DNA of 64,000 bases. Source: Eubacterium multiforme. Lineage in GTDB: Bacteria > Bacillota > Clostridia > Clostridiales > Clostridiaceae. The stretch is from assembly GCF_030813415.1 (NCBI RefSeq), contig NZ_JAUSUF010000014.1:21076-85075 (forward strand). The letters are read 5' to 3'. The translations under genes and the position numbers were made by a program. Positions 45,056 to 53,698 of the stretch are shown in pieces (within the stretch, counting starts at the first letter, position 1; each line of letters opens with the position of its first letter). Below the pieces are notes generated by a model. That model worked only from the letters and a program-made list of their open reading frames with translations, ran no database searches and was not told the DNA's origin.

Positions 45056-45943
45056 ATGAAAATAAAAAAATATTTTTTATTATCTTTAGTAATAATAATG
45101 ACCTGTGCCTTTGTAGGTTGTTCAGGGGATGCTAAAGATAGCAAAGGAAAAGATAAGGATAATAGTGAAAATGTAGTAGCAACATCTGTTGCTGTAACTC
45201 AAATACTAGATAAACTAGGAGTAAAGTTAAAGGGAGTTCCAACTACTAGTTATAAATTACCAAAAAGTACGAAGGATGCTGTTAAAGTTGGTAATCCAAT
45301 GAATCCAGATTTAGAAGTAATAAAATCATTAAAGCCTAGTGTTGTTGTATCTGTTGATACATTAGGAGAGGATTATAAAAATATTTTTAAGGATAATAAT
45401 ATACCTAGTGAATTTGTAACTTTAACTAGTTTAGATGGATTAAAAAATAGCATAACTAAGCTAAGTGATAGATTTTCTAAAAAAGCTGAAGGCGAAAAGA
45501 TATTAAAAGATTTAGAAAATAAAGAAAAGGAAATGAAAAAATTAGGCGATAGTAAAAGTAAAAAGAAGGTAATGATAGTATTTTCAGCACCAGGAAGTAT
45601 GATGGTTGCAAGTCCAAAGTCCTATGTAGGTGACTTAGTAAAAATTTCAGGTGGAGAAAATGTAGTTAAGGAAGACAAGTTACCATTTTATACTTATAAC
45701 AATGAAGAAATTACAAAACTTAAACCAGATTTAGTGTTAGTTATGACTCATGGAAATCCAGAAGAGGCTAAAAACTCTGCAAAAGAAAAATTTAAAAATG
45801 ATCCAACATGGAAAAATATAAAGGCTATAAAAAATGGAAAAGTTACTTATTTAGATAGTGAATATTTTGGAATGAGTGCAAATTTAAATGTAATGGAAGC
45901 ATTAAATACTCTTGGCAAAATATTATATGGAGAGAACAAATAA
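45056..45943 (+). CDS. Heme-binding lipoprotein, IsdE-like
   Basis: A 295-residue ABC solute-binding lipoprotein with lipobox FVGC (Cys22) and the two-lobed TroA/FecB-type fold. The residues that in IsdE coordinate heme, a methionine and a histidine, have counterparts here: Met82 in VGNPMNPDLE and His232 in VMTHGNPEE. That makes heme a likelier ligand than a siderophore. Its stop is followed almost at once by the permease gene. Confidence 0.9.
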   Translation: MKIKKYFLLSLVIIMTCAFVGCSGDAKDSKGKDKDNSENVVATSVAVTQILDKLGVKLKGVPTTSYKLPKSTKDAVKVGNPMNPDLEVIKSLKPSVVVSVDTLGEDYKNIFKDNNIPSEFVTLTSLDGLKNSITKLSDRFSKKAEGEKILKDLENKEKEMKKLGDSKSKKKVMIVFSAPGSMMVASPKSYVGDLVKISGGENVVKEDKLPFYTYNNEEITKLKPDLVLVMTHGNPEEAKNSAKEKFKNDPTWKNIKAIKNGKVTYLDSEYFGMSANLNVMEALNTLGKILYGENK

Positions 45944-45944
45944 A

Positions 45945-46934
45945 ATGAGATTAGTTAAAAATAGAACAAAACTTATATATATTTCAATAGCCATAATACT
46001 TCTAGCTTTAGCTGTATTAATATCTTTAAAAATTGGAAGTATAAAGATTAGTTATAGAGAACTTATTTTTGGATTATTTTCTGATAATCCAAGTGGAAAT
46101 GTTGAAATAATTAAGGATCTTAGAATGCCAAGAGTTTTTGTAGCTGTATTAGTTGGAGCAAATTTAGCTATATCAGGTGTACTTTTACAATCAGTAATAA
46201 AAAATCCGCTAGCAGATCCATATATAACAGGAATTTCTTCAGGTGCATCATTAGTTGTAGTTTCAGTAATAGTTTTTGCACCAAAATTAATTAAGCTTGG
46301 ACCTATATTTGGTCTTTTAGGAGGAGCAATTTCCTGCTTAATTGTATATGGAATGGCTTATAAAAATGGATTATCACCAATTAGAATTGTTTTAGCTGGA
46401 GCTGCTGTAAATGCATTACTTGGAGGATTAACTGTAATTGTAACATTATGTGCAGGACCAGGGGCTTCTAGTATGCAAATGTGGCTTGCAGGAAGTTTAG
46501 CCAAAATATCTTGGCTAGATTTTAAAATATTAATTGGATATTCGGTTGTTGGAATAATAGTTTCTATACTTTTAAGCAAATCTTGTAACGTTATAGTATT
46601 AGGAAATAAAAATGCAAGTAGCTTAGGATATAATTCAACCTTTCAAATTATACTTATAACAACTGTAGCAGTTTTTTTAGCTGGAATATCAACTGCTATA
46701 GCAGGAATAATATCTTTTGTAGGACTTGTAGTACCACATATTTGTAGAATTATTATAGGCTCAGATCATAAATATTTAATTCCCTTTAGTGGAGTTTTAG
46801 GTTCAGTATTATTACTTTTAGCTGATACTTTAGGGCGAAGTATAATTAAACCTTATGAAATACCAGTTGGAATAGTAATGGCTGTAATTGGAGCTCCATT
46901 TTTTCTATATCTTCTAAAAAGGAGTGATATTTAA
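45945..46934 (+). CDS. Heme ABC transporter permease, FecCD family
   Basis: A 329-residue permease with about ten helices. Family motifs are RMPRVFVAVLVGANLAISG (about 56-74), NPLADPYITGISSGA and the cytoplasmic GxxxP-type ATPase-coupling loop FVGLVVPHICRIIIGSDHK. It starts one base after the lipoprotein stop codon, behind GGAGAG. With the lipoprotein and the next-encoded ATPase it forms the membrane importer. Confidence 0.9.
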   Translation: MRLVKNRTKLIYISIAIILLALAVLISLKIGSIKISYRELIFGLFSDNPSGNVEIIKDLRMPRVFVAVLVGANLAISGVLLQSVIKNPLADPYITGISSGASLVVVSVIVFAPKLIKLGPIFGLLGGAISCLIVYGMAYKNGLSPIRIVLAGAAVNALLGGLTVIVTLCAGPGASSMQMWLAGSLAKISWLDFKILIGYSVVGIIVSILLSKSCNVIVLGNKNASSLGYNSTFQIILITTVAVFLAGISTAIAGIISFVGLVVPHICRIIIGSDHKYLIPFSGVLGSVLLLLADTLGRSIIKPYEIPVGIVMAVIGAPFFLYLLKRSDI

Positions 46935-46935
46935 A

Positions 46936-47718
46936 ATGATCAGAGCTAATAACATAAGTTTTTGTTATGAAGGTAATAAAGAAATACTTAAAAATGTAAG
47001 TCTACAAATAAAAAAAGGAGAAATTACTACAATAATAGGTCCAAATGGAAGTGGTAAATCAACTTTACTAAGTATACTTTGTAATTTGAATAAACCAAAA
47101 TGTGGAGAAATTTTTTTAGAAGGTAAAAATCTTAGTAAGTTAAATAATAAAGAAATTGCAAGAAAAATAGCTACAGTTTATCAACATAATTCTGTGCCAA
47201 ATGATATTACAGTAGAAAAACTTGTTAGTTATGGAAGATTGCCACATAAGGGATATTTTGAAGGTTTAAATGAAGAAGATTTTAAAATTATAAATTGGGC
47301 AATTTTAAAATCAGGACTTTTAGATAAAAAAGAAAATATGGTTATGAGTTTGTCAGGTGGTGAAAGGCAAAGGACTTTTATTGCAATGGCTCTAGCTCAA
47401 AAGCCTAATATATTGTTCTTAGATGAACCTACAACTTATTTGGATATATTTCATCAAATTGAAATATTAGAAACTATTAAAGAATTAAACAAAAAGAACA
47501 AATTAACAGTAGTTATGGTTCTTCATGATATAAATCAAGCAATAAAATATAGTAATAATATAGTGGTAATGAAAGATGGACAAATAATAAGAAGTGGAAA
47601 AACAGATGAAATAATAGATGAAGATTTAATAAAATCTGTTTATAAAGTACAAGGAATATTAAATAAAAATAAAGAAACAAATGAGATTTATTTTATGCCA
47701 AAAGGCTTATATAAATAG
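46936..47718 (+). CDS. Heme ABC transporter ATPase, FecE-type
   Basis: A 260-residue ATPase with Walker A GPNGSGKS (about 35-42), Q-loop, signature LSGGERQ (about 138-144), Walker B ILFLDEP and the H-loop in VLHD. All catalytic residues are intact. The ATG at 46936 is just after the permease stop, and AAAGGAG lies at the permease end, so the two are translationally linked. It powers heme import. Confidence 0.92.
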   Translation: MIRANNISFCYEGNKEILKNVSLQIKKGEITTIIGPNGSGKSTLLSILCNLNKPKCGEIFLEGKNLSKLNNKEIARKIATVYQHNSVPNDITVEKLVSYGRLPHKGYFEGLNEEDFKIINWAILKSGLLDKKENMVMSLSGGERQRTFIAMALAQKPNILFLDEPTTYLDIFHQIEILETIKELNKKNKLTVVMVLHDINQAIKYSNNIVVMKDGQIIRSGKTDEIIDEDLIKSVYKVQGILNKNKETNEIYFMPKGLYK

Positions 47719-47741
47719 GAAAAAAACAAGGGGGAATATAA

Positions 47742-50354
47742 ATGTTAAAGAAAACAATAGCAATGGCACTAGTTGTGTCAGCAGTAAGTGGGAGTTTAGT
47801 AAGTGTAAGTGCTTATGCAGCACCAATGGATAGAAATAATACAGAGGTAAACCATGTCGAGTTAAGCAATGCACCAAAAATTACAGGTACTGAATTAAAA
47901 GATGCATATGGAACAGTAGAATATAGAATAAGTTATGATATTTCTAATGAAGAGTCAAAAAAATATATGAATGATTATTTGAAGGATATGAAAGAAATAA
48001 TTATAAATGATAAGAAAATTTTAGGAAAGGATTTTATGGGAAAACATTATTATGGAATAGGAATAGATCCTGAAATGATGACAAAGGAAGAGAATGAAGT
48101 AATTATAAAATCAAAAGGTTGTAAAGATGTTCTTTTAAAAATAAAAAAAACTGGTGAGCTTATAAGTGAAAAATCTTTAGAAACTAAAGTTGAAAAGGAA
48201 GATGCAGCAAATCCGGAAGTAAAGCCTTCAGAAAATAATAACAATAGTAATGCTTTGGAAAAAGAGATCAATCTTACAATTAATGATAAATTAGAAGATG
48301 GAGAATATACATTAGGATTTAAAGCATATAAAGAAAATAATAAAACAGAAACATCTATGCTTCAAGGAGCTTTTGACAAAAATGTTAAGCTTACAGTTAA
48401 AAATGGAAAATATAAATTAAGTCTGTTAAATATTGCATTATCAGAATATTTATATGATTTTACTATTGGAATAAATAATAAGTATACAAAAAATATAATG
48501 ACTCCATATGGCGAGTTAGATAAAGATGGAATACCTACTAAAAAACTTTTTGAAATTGAAATAGATAATTTAAAGCCTCATAAAGCAGGAGTACTAGTTA
48601 GTGCTATGGGAGGACAAGCAAGCGATATAGGAAACTTTGATAAATATACTAAACTAGACTTCGTATTTAATAATGAAGTTAAAAAAGGATGGAAAGGTTT
48701 TTTAAATAATAAAACTAAGGTAGATGATGAAAAAGTTTTAAATGATGCCTTAATTGATAATCATTTAGATTTAGATAAAAATGGAATTGTTACAGATGAG
48801 GAATTAAGCAAAGCCACAGGCGAAATAGATTTATCAGGAAAAAAAATCACAGATATTTCAAGATTAGCTAATTTAGGTAGTGGAGTAACAAAACTATATT
48901 TAAATGGAAATAACATAAAAGAACTTCCAAAAGGAATATTTGATAAATTAACAAATTTAGAGAGATTAAATTTATGTGCTAATAGGCTTGTGACTTTACC
49001 TAAAGGACTACTTAAAAATTTAAAAAATATGACAGAATTTAGTGCATCTACTAATAATATAAAAGAATTACCAGAAGGAATATTTGATGGATTAACTAAA
49101 TTGAAATCTATAGGAATAACAAATAATGAGATTGAAAGTCTTCCAGAAAACATATTTAAGGACACAAATTCATTAAATGGATTATATTTATATGAAAATA
49201 AAATAAAGAAATTACCAAAAAGTATAGGCAATTTAAAGAAATTAGAAGGGCTTTATTTAGCTAAAAATTCAATAGAAAGTGTACCTTCAGAACTTAAAGA
49301 ATTAAAGCTTTTAAGAAGTTTAGATTTATCAGGAAACTACATAAAAGAAATACCAAGTGAAGTTTATGATTCACTTAAGAATTTAGAAAGAGTAAATTTA
49401 AATGATAATGAACTTACTGAAATACCAGAAAATATTATTGAAAGTCATCCTAAGCTAACAGGTTTAGAGATAGCTTTAAATAAAATAAATAAGCTTCCAA
49501 ATATATCAAAAGAATGGGATAAAAATAATGCTTTATATAAAAATCCACAAAAAGTATTTTCAAATCTAAAAGTAACAGCAAAGGATAATGTTATAACATG
49601 GAATGACGATTTATCAATATTAGATCTTTTAGCTTGGTTTAGATTACCAGATAGAGAAAAAACTCCAAATAATGTTGAAGAATACAAAAAGTTTTTAAAT
49701 GGGAAAAAGGTAGAAGATGTTTTAGATAAAAGATCATTTGATTGGACTATAAAAACAGAACTACAAAAGAAAGATAAAAATGGAAAATATATAACTTTAA
49801 TGGTTACTTCAATTGAAGAAAAGCCAGATAAAAATGGTACATATGAAGATAAAAATATGAAAAATGGAGACGAATATAGAATTGTTAAAACATTATATAC
49901 ATCAAATGGAGGTATAATTAAAGATTTTGCCTTTAGAAATACAGCAAATGCTATAGCATTAAAGAAAGAAGAAGCAAAGAAGGATTTAGAAAAAGATACT
50001 AATCTTAATGTTAAACCTAATAATGAAGATAATAAAGTAGATCCAAAGGAAACTAATAGTAAAGAGGTAAATAATAAAGAAGAAAAATCAAATAATACAG
50101 AAGAAATTAATAAGAAAAATGTAGAAAATCATAAAGTAAAGTCAGAAGAAAATAAAGCCAAAAATGCTAAAGAAGAAAAATTAGATAATAATGAAGTAAC
50201 TAATGATGTAGAATCAAAGGAAAGTAAAAATAATGCTTCAATAGAAGATTCTAATAATGAATTACCTAAAACAGGATTTGAAGGTATAGGATTATCTTTA
50301 GGAGCTGGACTTGCAGCTATTGGTGGAATGTTCTTAAGAAAGAAAAGAAAGTAA
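47742..50354 (+). CDS. Shr-like/NEAT/leucine-rich repeat surface protein (LPKTG)
   Basis: An 870-residue protein. It has a signal peptide (1-26), a domain resembling the Shr-like hemoglobin-interacting family (about 45-137, ending NEVIIKSKGCKDVLLKIKK), a NEAT-like domain (about 175-310, Met206 and Met289), and an EF-hand-like DLDKNGIVTDEEL (343-355). Ten or so leucine-rich repeats follow (about 365-600), then a long Lys/Asn/Glu spacer and LPKTG (841-845). NEAT-LRR proteins such as Hal and IlsA take heme from hemoglobin and ferritin-like hosts. It is the last gene of the Fur-controlled operon. Confidence 0.88.
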   Translation: MLKKTIAMALVVSAVSGSLVSVSAYAAPMDRNNTEVNHVELSNAPKITGTELKDAYGTVEYRISYDISNEESKKYMNDYLKDMKEIIINDKKILGKDFMGKHYYGIGIDPEMMTKEENEVIIKSKGCKDVLLKIKKTGELISEKSLETKVEKEDAANPEVKPSENNNNSNALEKEINLTINDKLEDGEYTLGFKAYKENNKTETSMLQGAFDKNVKLTVKNGKYKLSLLNIALSEYLYDFTIGINNKYTKNIMTPYGELDKDGIPTKKLFEIEIDNLKPHKAGVLVSAMGGQASDIGNFDKYTKLDFVFNNEVKKGWKGFLNNKTKVDDEKVLNDALIDNHLDLDKNGIVTDEELSKATGEIDLSGKKITDISRLANLGSGVTKLYLNGNNIKELPKGIFDKLTNLERLNLCANRLVTLPKGLLKNLKNMTEFSASTNNIKELPEGIFDGLTKLKSIGITNNEIESLPENIFKDTNSLNGLYLYENKIKKLPKSIGNLKKLEGLYLAKNSIESVPSELKELKLLRSLDLSGNYIKEIPSEVYDSLKNLERVNLNDNELTEIPENIIESHPKLTGLEIALNKINKLPNISKEWDKNNALYKNPQKVFSNLKVTAKDNVITWNDDLSILDLLAWFRLPDREKTPNNVEEYKKFLNGKKVEDVLDKRSFDWTIKTELQKKDKNGKYITLMVTSIEEKPDKNGTYEDKNMKNGDEYRIVKTLYTSNGGIIKDFAFRNTANAIALKKEEAKKDLEKDTNLNVKPNNEDNKVDPKETNSKEVNNKEEKSNNTEEINKKNVENHKVKSEENKAKNAKEEKLDNNEVTNDVESKESKNNASIEDSNNELPKTGFEGIGLSLGAGLAAIGGMFLRKKRK

Positions 50355-50392
50355 TTAAAACCTATAAAAATAAATAAAATGCCTTGATTAAT

Positions 50393-50435
50393 AAAGATGT
50401 ACAAGTATTTCCCTACTTGTACATCTTTTCTTTTA
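50393..50435 (+). terminator. Terminator of the heme operon
   Basis: Perfect stem AAAGATGTACAAGTA / TACTTGTACATCTTT, then TTCTTTT. Confidence 0.9.
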
Positions 50436-50561
50436 GATTAAATAAAACTAAATATTTTTAGTGTAATTGTAACGTAATTTATAGTATTCATTACCTTAAA
50501 GTAAGTGTTAAAAAAACTAATTTATGGTAAAATATTTTTATGAAATAAAAAGGGGCTTATT

Positions 50562-51254
50562 ATGAATAATATAAAAATATTATATAATTTTAAAAGTAAA
50601 TTTAATATAAAGAATTATACTATTAAAAACAATAATTATAAAAAAAAGATAATATTAAAAGATAATGTAATATGTTTTTATAATTTAATTAAGGTTAATT
50701 TTCAAAAATATAATTTAGAAATAATAGATATATCAAATATTAATGAAGAGTTTTTAGTAGAGATTTTCAATAAAGAAATAAAGGAAGAAGATAATTTAAT
50801 TATAATTTCTGACATATTTAGGGGCAAATTTATAAATAATTTAATTAGTGAAAAAAATAAATATATAAATGTAATTATAGATAACGAATTAATTAATAGA
50901 AATAATGATTTAGAAGAAAAAATATTATTAATTGAAACATTAAAGTTTTTTATTGAATCTTTAGTTAAAACTTCTGAAAATTTTAATGGGTTAGTATATT
51001 TATCTTTAAAAAATCCTATTAAAGATTGTGGTATTGGAGTTTATAAAATTTTAAGTGAATTAAAAACATTGTACTCGCAAAAGGAAGTAGTAATTAATAT
51101 TTTTAGTGGAAGAAAATTATATCTTGATGATCTTTCATATATAACGGATCCAATACTAGAATATACAAATGCTAAAGCTAAATTTAAAATTAAAAATATA
51201 GTTTTAAAAGAATTAGAAGAAAATTTTATAGTAAATATATTAGGAGTTCAATAA
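50562..51254 (+). CDS. Orphan protein, 230 residues, unknown function
   Basis: A soluble protein with no signal or membrane segment and a very high Asn/Lys/Ile content even for this genome. An alternating strand/helix pattern is visible (DNLIIISDIFRGKF, KYINVIIDNELI, NGLVYLSLKNP, EVVINIFSGRKLYL), suggesting a Rossmann-like or alpha/beta fold. An AAAAGGGG ribosome site supports the start. It stands alone between the heme operon terminator and the AEC region. I do not recognise the family. Confidence 0.6.
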   Translation: MNNIKILYNFKSKFNIKNYTIKNNNYKKKIILKDNVICFYNLIKVNFQKYNLEIIDISNINEEFLVEIFNKEIKEEDNLIIISDIFRGKFINNLISEKNKYINVIIDNELINRNNDLEEKILLIETLKFFIESLVKTSENFNGLVYLSLKNPIKDCGIGVYKILSELKTLYSQKEVVINIFSGRKLYLDDLSYITDPILEYTNAKAKFKIKNIVLKELEENFIVNILGVQ

Positions 51255-51311
51255 GAGCTCTTTTTTTTATTTAAAAAACATATATTGATGATAAATTAAC
51301 GAAAAAATTAA

Positions 51312-51368
51312 TTATTTAACTTAATTAAGTGGAAAATATCAATTGATTTACTTAATTAAGTTAAATAA
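51312..51368. repeat. 19-bp perfect inverted repeat with nested palindromes
   Basis: The arms TTATTTAACTTAATTAAGT (51312-51330) and its exact inverse (51350-51368) are separated by 19 bases. Each arm itself contains the palindrome ACTTAATTAAGT. It lies about 115 bases upstream of the AEC carrier gene. No T-tract follows, so it looks more like an operator than a terminator. Confidence 0.85.
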
Positions 51369-51483
51369 CTCTTTAGAAAATTAAATATGATTGTTGTTTA
51401 ATTGTTAATGTTATAACATAAGTGTGAAATTAATAACAAAACAAATTTAAAATTTATATAAGAACAAAAGGAGGAATTTATTA

Positions 51484-52551
51484 ATGGATATCTTAAGCAT
51501 TTTAGGAAAGACGTTAACAGACAACGCAATTATTGGAGCAATTTTTTCATCAATAGCAATTATTTTCTTAGGATTTTATTTAAGAAAGAAAAACATAATA
51601 AATGATGGAGCATCAAAAATATTAACAAAGGTAGTTTTATCAGTAGCAATCCCTGCCCTTGCATTAAAATCATTCCTTGTAGATATAAACAAGAAGAGCA
51701 TGCAAGAAGGAATTAACATTTTAATATGGGGATTTGTAATTTATATATTACTTATAATTGTTACTAAATTAATTTACTCAAAATATAAAGGTGATAAACA
51801 AGACGCATTAAGAGTATTAACAGTATTTGGTTCAACAACATTTTTTGGAACACCAATAGTACAAGCTGTTTATGGACCAATAGGAGTTATGTACTCATCA
51901 ATATTTAACATAGCATACAGAGTATTCCTTTATTCATATGGATATATCAAAATGTCTGGAGTAAAAATGGACAAGAACAATATGAAGAAAAATTTAAAAA
52001 CTATGTTCTTAAATCCAGTTATTATTGCAACATTTTTAGGATTATTTATTTGGTTATTCCAAGAGTCACTACCACAAGTTGCAGTAGCTACAAAGGCAGG
52101 AGTTAAAAACTATGCTTTCTTAAGAATTGACCAAACATTACCATGGCTTTATAAACCATTAACTTATTTAAGTGCATTATGTTCACCACTTGCTTGGCTT
52201 GCAATAGGAGCTAAACTTGCAACTATTCCATTTAAAGAAGCAATGTCTTCAAAGGATTCATGGTTATACAGTATACAAAAAGTAATAATAGTACCATTAA
52301 TAAATATCGTATTACTATACATCTTAAATGTAACAGGAATATTACCAGTTTCATATGTAGGACTAGCTACAATCGTAATTATGATGGCAGCACCAACTGC
52401 TACAGTTGCAGCAGCTTATGCTATAAGCTTTGATAAAGAATCACTTCTTTCATCAAACTGTTCATTACTATCAACAATAGTTGCAGTATTTGCAATGCCA
52501 TGTTGGATAGTTGTATTAGAAGTTATTAAAAACTTAGGATTATTTGTTTAA
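51484..52551 (+). CDS. AEC family carrier (malate/lactate permease-like)
   Basis: A 355-residue, ten-helix carrier of the auxin efflux carrier family, whose bacterial members include malate permeases (MleP, MdcF). Helix 5 region FGSTTFFGTPIVQAVYGP (about 117-134) and the second-half MAAPTATVAAAYAI are characteristic. It is 22 bases upstream of a D-lactate dehydrogenase-like gene, with a two-component system behind. The pair suggests exchange or uptake of a hydroxy acid. AGGAGG ribosome site. Confidence 0.85.
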   Translation: MDILSILGKTLTDNAIIGAIFSSIAIIFLGFYLRKKNIINDGASKILTKVVLSVAIPALALKSFLVDINKKSMQEGINILIWGFVIYILLIIVTKLIYSKYKGDKQDALRVLTVFGSTTFFGTPIVQAVYGPIGVMYSSIFNIAYRVFLYSYGYIKMSGVKMDKNNMKKNLKTMFLNPVIIATFLGLFIWLFQESLPQVAVATKAGVKNYAFLRIDQTLPWLYKPLTYLSALCSPLAWLAIGAKLATIPFKEAMSSKDSWLYSIQKVIIVPLINIVLLYILNVTGILPVSYVGLATIVIMMAAPTATVAAAYAISFDKESLLSSNCSLLSTIVAVFAMPCWIVVLEVIKNLGLFV

Positions 52552-52573
52552 TATATAAAAGGAGATGACTTAT

Positions 52574-53572
52574 ATGTCAATTAAATTAGTTTGTTTCGGA
52601 GTTAGGGAAACAGAAGTAGAATTTTTCAAAAAATTAAATAAATATGGATATGACTTAAAACTTGTAAATAAGGGATTAAATCATGAAAATGTAAAAGAAG
52701 CAATAGGAGCTGAAGCTATTATGGTTAGAGGTAACTGTATGGCTGATAGACAAAACTTAGAATTATTAAGTAAGCATGGTTTAAAATATGTACTTACAAG
52801 AACTGTTGGATTTGATCATGTAGATTTAGAAGCAGTTAAGGAGCTTGGATTAAAATCTGCAAGAGTTCCTGGATATTCACCAAATGCAATAGGAGAACTT
52901 GCTGTAACACTTGCAATGATGCTTTTAAGACATACTGCATATACAGTTAATAGAACTAAAGATAAAGACTTTACAATTGATGCTACTATGTTTAGTAAAG
53001 AAATTAGAAATTGTACAGTAGGAGTAATAGGAGCTGGAAGAATTGGTCTTACAACTGCTAAGCTTTTTAAAGGCTTAGGAGCTAAAGTTATAGCTTATGA
53101 TGTATTCCAAAGTGATGCAGCAAAGGAAGTTGTTGAATTTGTAAGCGAAGATGAATTATTAGAAAGATCAGATGTTATATCAATTCATATGCCATATATT
53201 AAGGATGTTAACTATCATTTTGTAAATGATGAATTCATTTCAAAGATGAAAGATGGAGCAATTCTTATAAATACAGCAAGAGGAGAACTTCAAGATTTAG
53301 GAGCAATAGTTAAAGGTATTGAAAGTGGAAAAATCGGTGGATTTGGATCAGACGTACTTGAAGGAGAAAGCAAAGTATTCTTTAAGAATCTTAATGGACA
53401 AGAAATCGAAGATAAGAATGTAGAAAAACTTATAGGAATGTTCCCTAAAGTATTACTTACTCCTCATATGGGATCATATACAGATGAGGCCCTAACAAAT
53501 ATGATTAGTATTTCATATGACAATATGAATGAATATTTAACAGAAAATAAATGCAAAAATGCAATAGCATAG
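52574..53572 (+). CDS. D-lactate dehydrogenase-type 2-hydroxyacid dehydrogenase
   Basis: A 332-residue NAD-dependent enzyme with NAD-binding GAGRIGLTTA (about 154-163). The catalytic arginine is in NTARGELQD, the glutamate in SDVLEGES and the histidine in LTPHMGSYT. VLTRTVGFDHVD marks the D-LDH subgroup. It should reduce pyruvate, or a related 2-oxoacid, to the D-hydroxyacid. The ATG at 52574 is preferred over one at 52565, which touches GGAG. Likely co-transcribed with the AEC carrier. Confidence 0.88.
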   Translation: MSIKLVCFGVRETEVEFFKKLNKYGYDLKLVNKGLNHENVKEAIGAEAIMVRGNCMADRQNLELLSKHGLKYVLTRTVGFDHVDLEAVKELGLKSARVPGYSPNAIGELAVTLAMMLLRHTAYTVNRTKDKDFTIDATMFSKEIRNCTVGVIGAGRIGLTTAKLFKGLGAKVIAYDVFQSDAAKEVVEFVSEDELLERSDVISIHMPYIKDVNYHFVNDEFISKMKDGAILINTARGELQDLGAIVKGIESGKIGGFGSDVLEGESKVFFKNLNGQEIEDKNVEKLIGMFPKVLLTPHMGSYTDEALTNMISISYDNMNEYLTENKCKNAIA

Positions 53573-53581
53573 TATAATAGG

Positions 53582-53626
53582 TAGTCTCACTTGTTAATAA
53601 TTAACTAAGTGAGACTATTTTTATTT
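53582..53626 (+). terminator. Terminator after the D-LDH gene
   Basis: Stem TAGTCTCACTT / AAGTGAGACTA with T-rich tail. It separates the AEC/D-LDH unit from the kinase gene. Confidence 0.87.
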
Positions 53627-53698
53627 AAAATTATTTGTAGAAATTAATATTAATATGTATAATCTAATATGCAAAATAATATTTAAGGAGGAGTAAAC

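Noticed and set aside
44632..45144. A 170-codon open frame on the minus strand.
   Set aside because: It lies opposite the Lys/Glu-rich spacer of the single-NEAT protein; purine-rich coding strands give long Ser/Phe-rich frames on the other strand. It has no ribosome site.
48761..49231. A 156-codon minus-strand frame.
   Set aside because: It is opposite the leucine-rich repeats of the LPKTG protein, with no ribosome site and a composition that mirrors the repeat.
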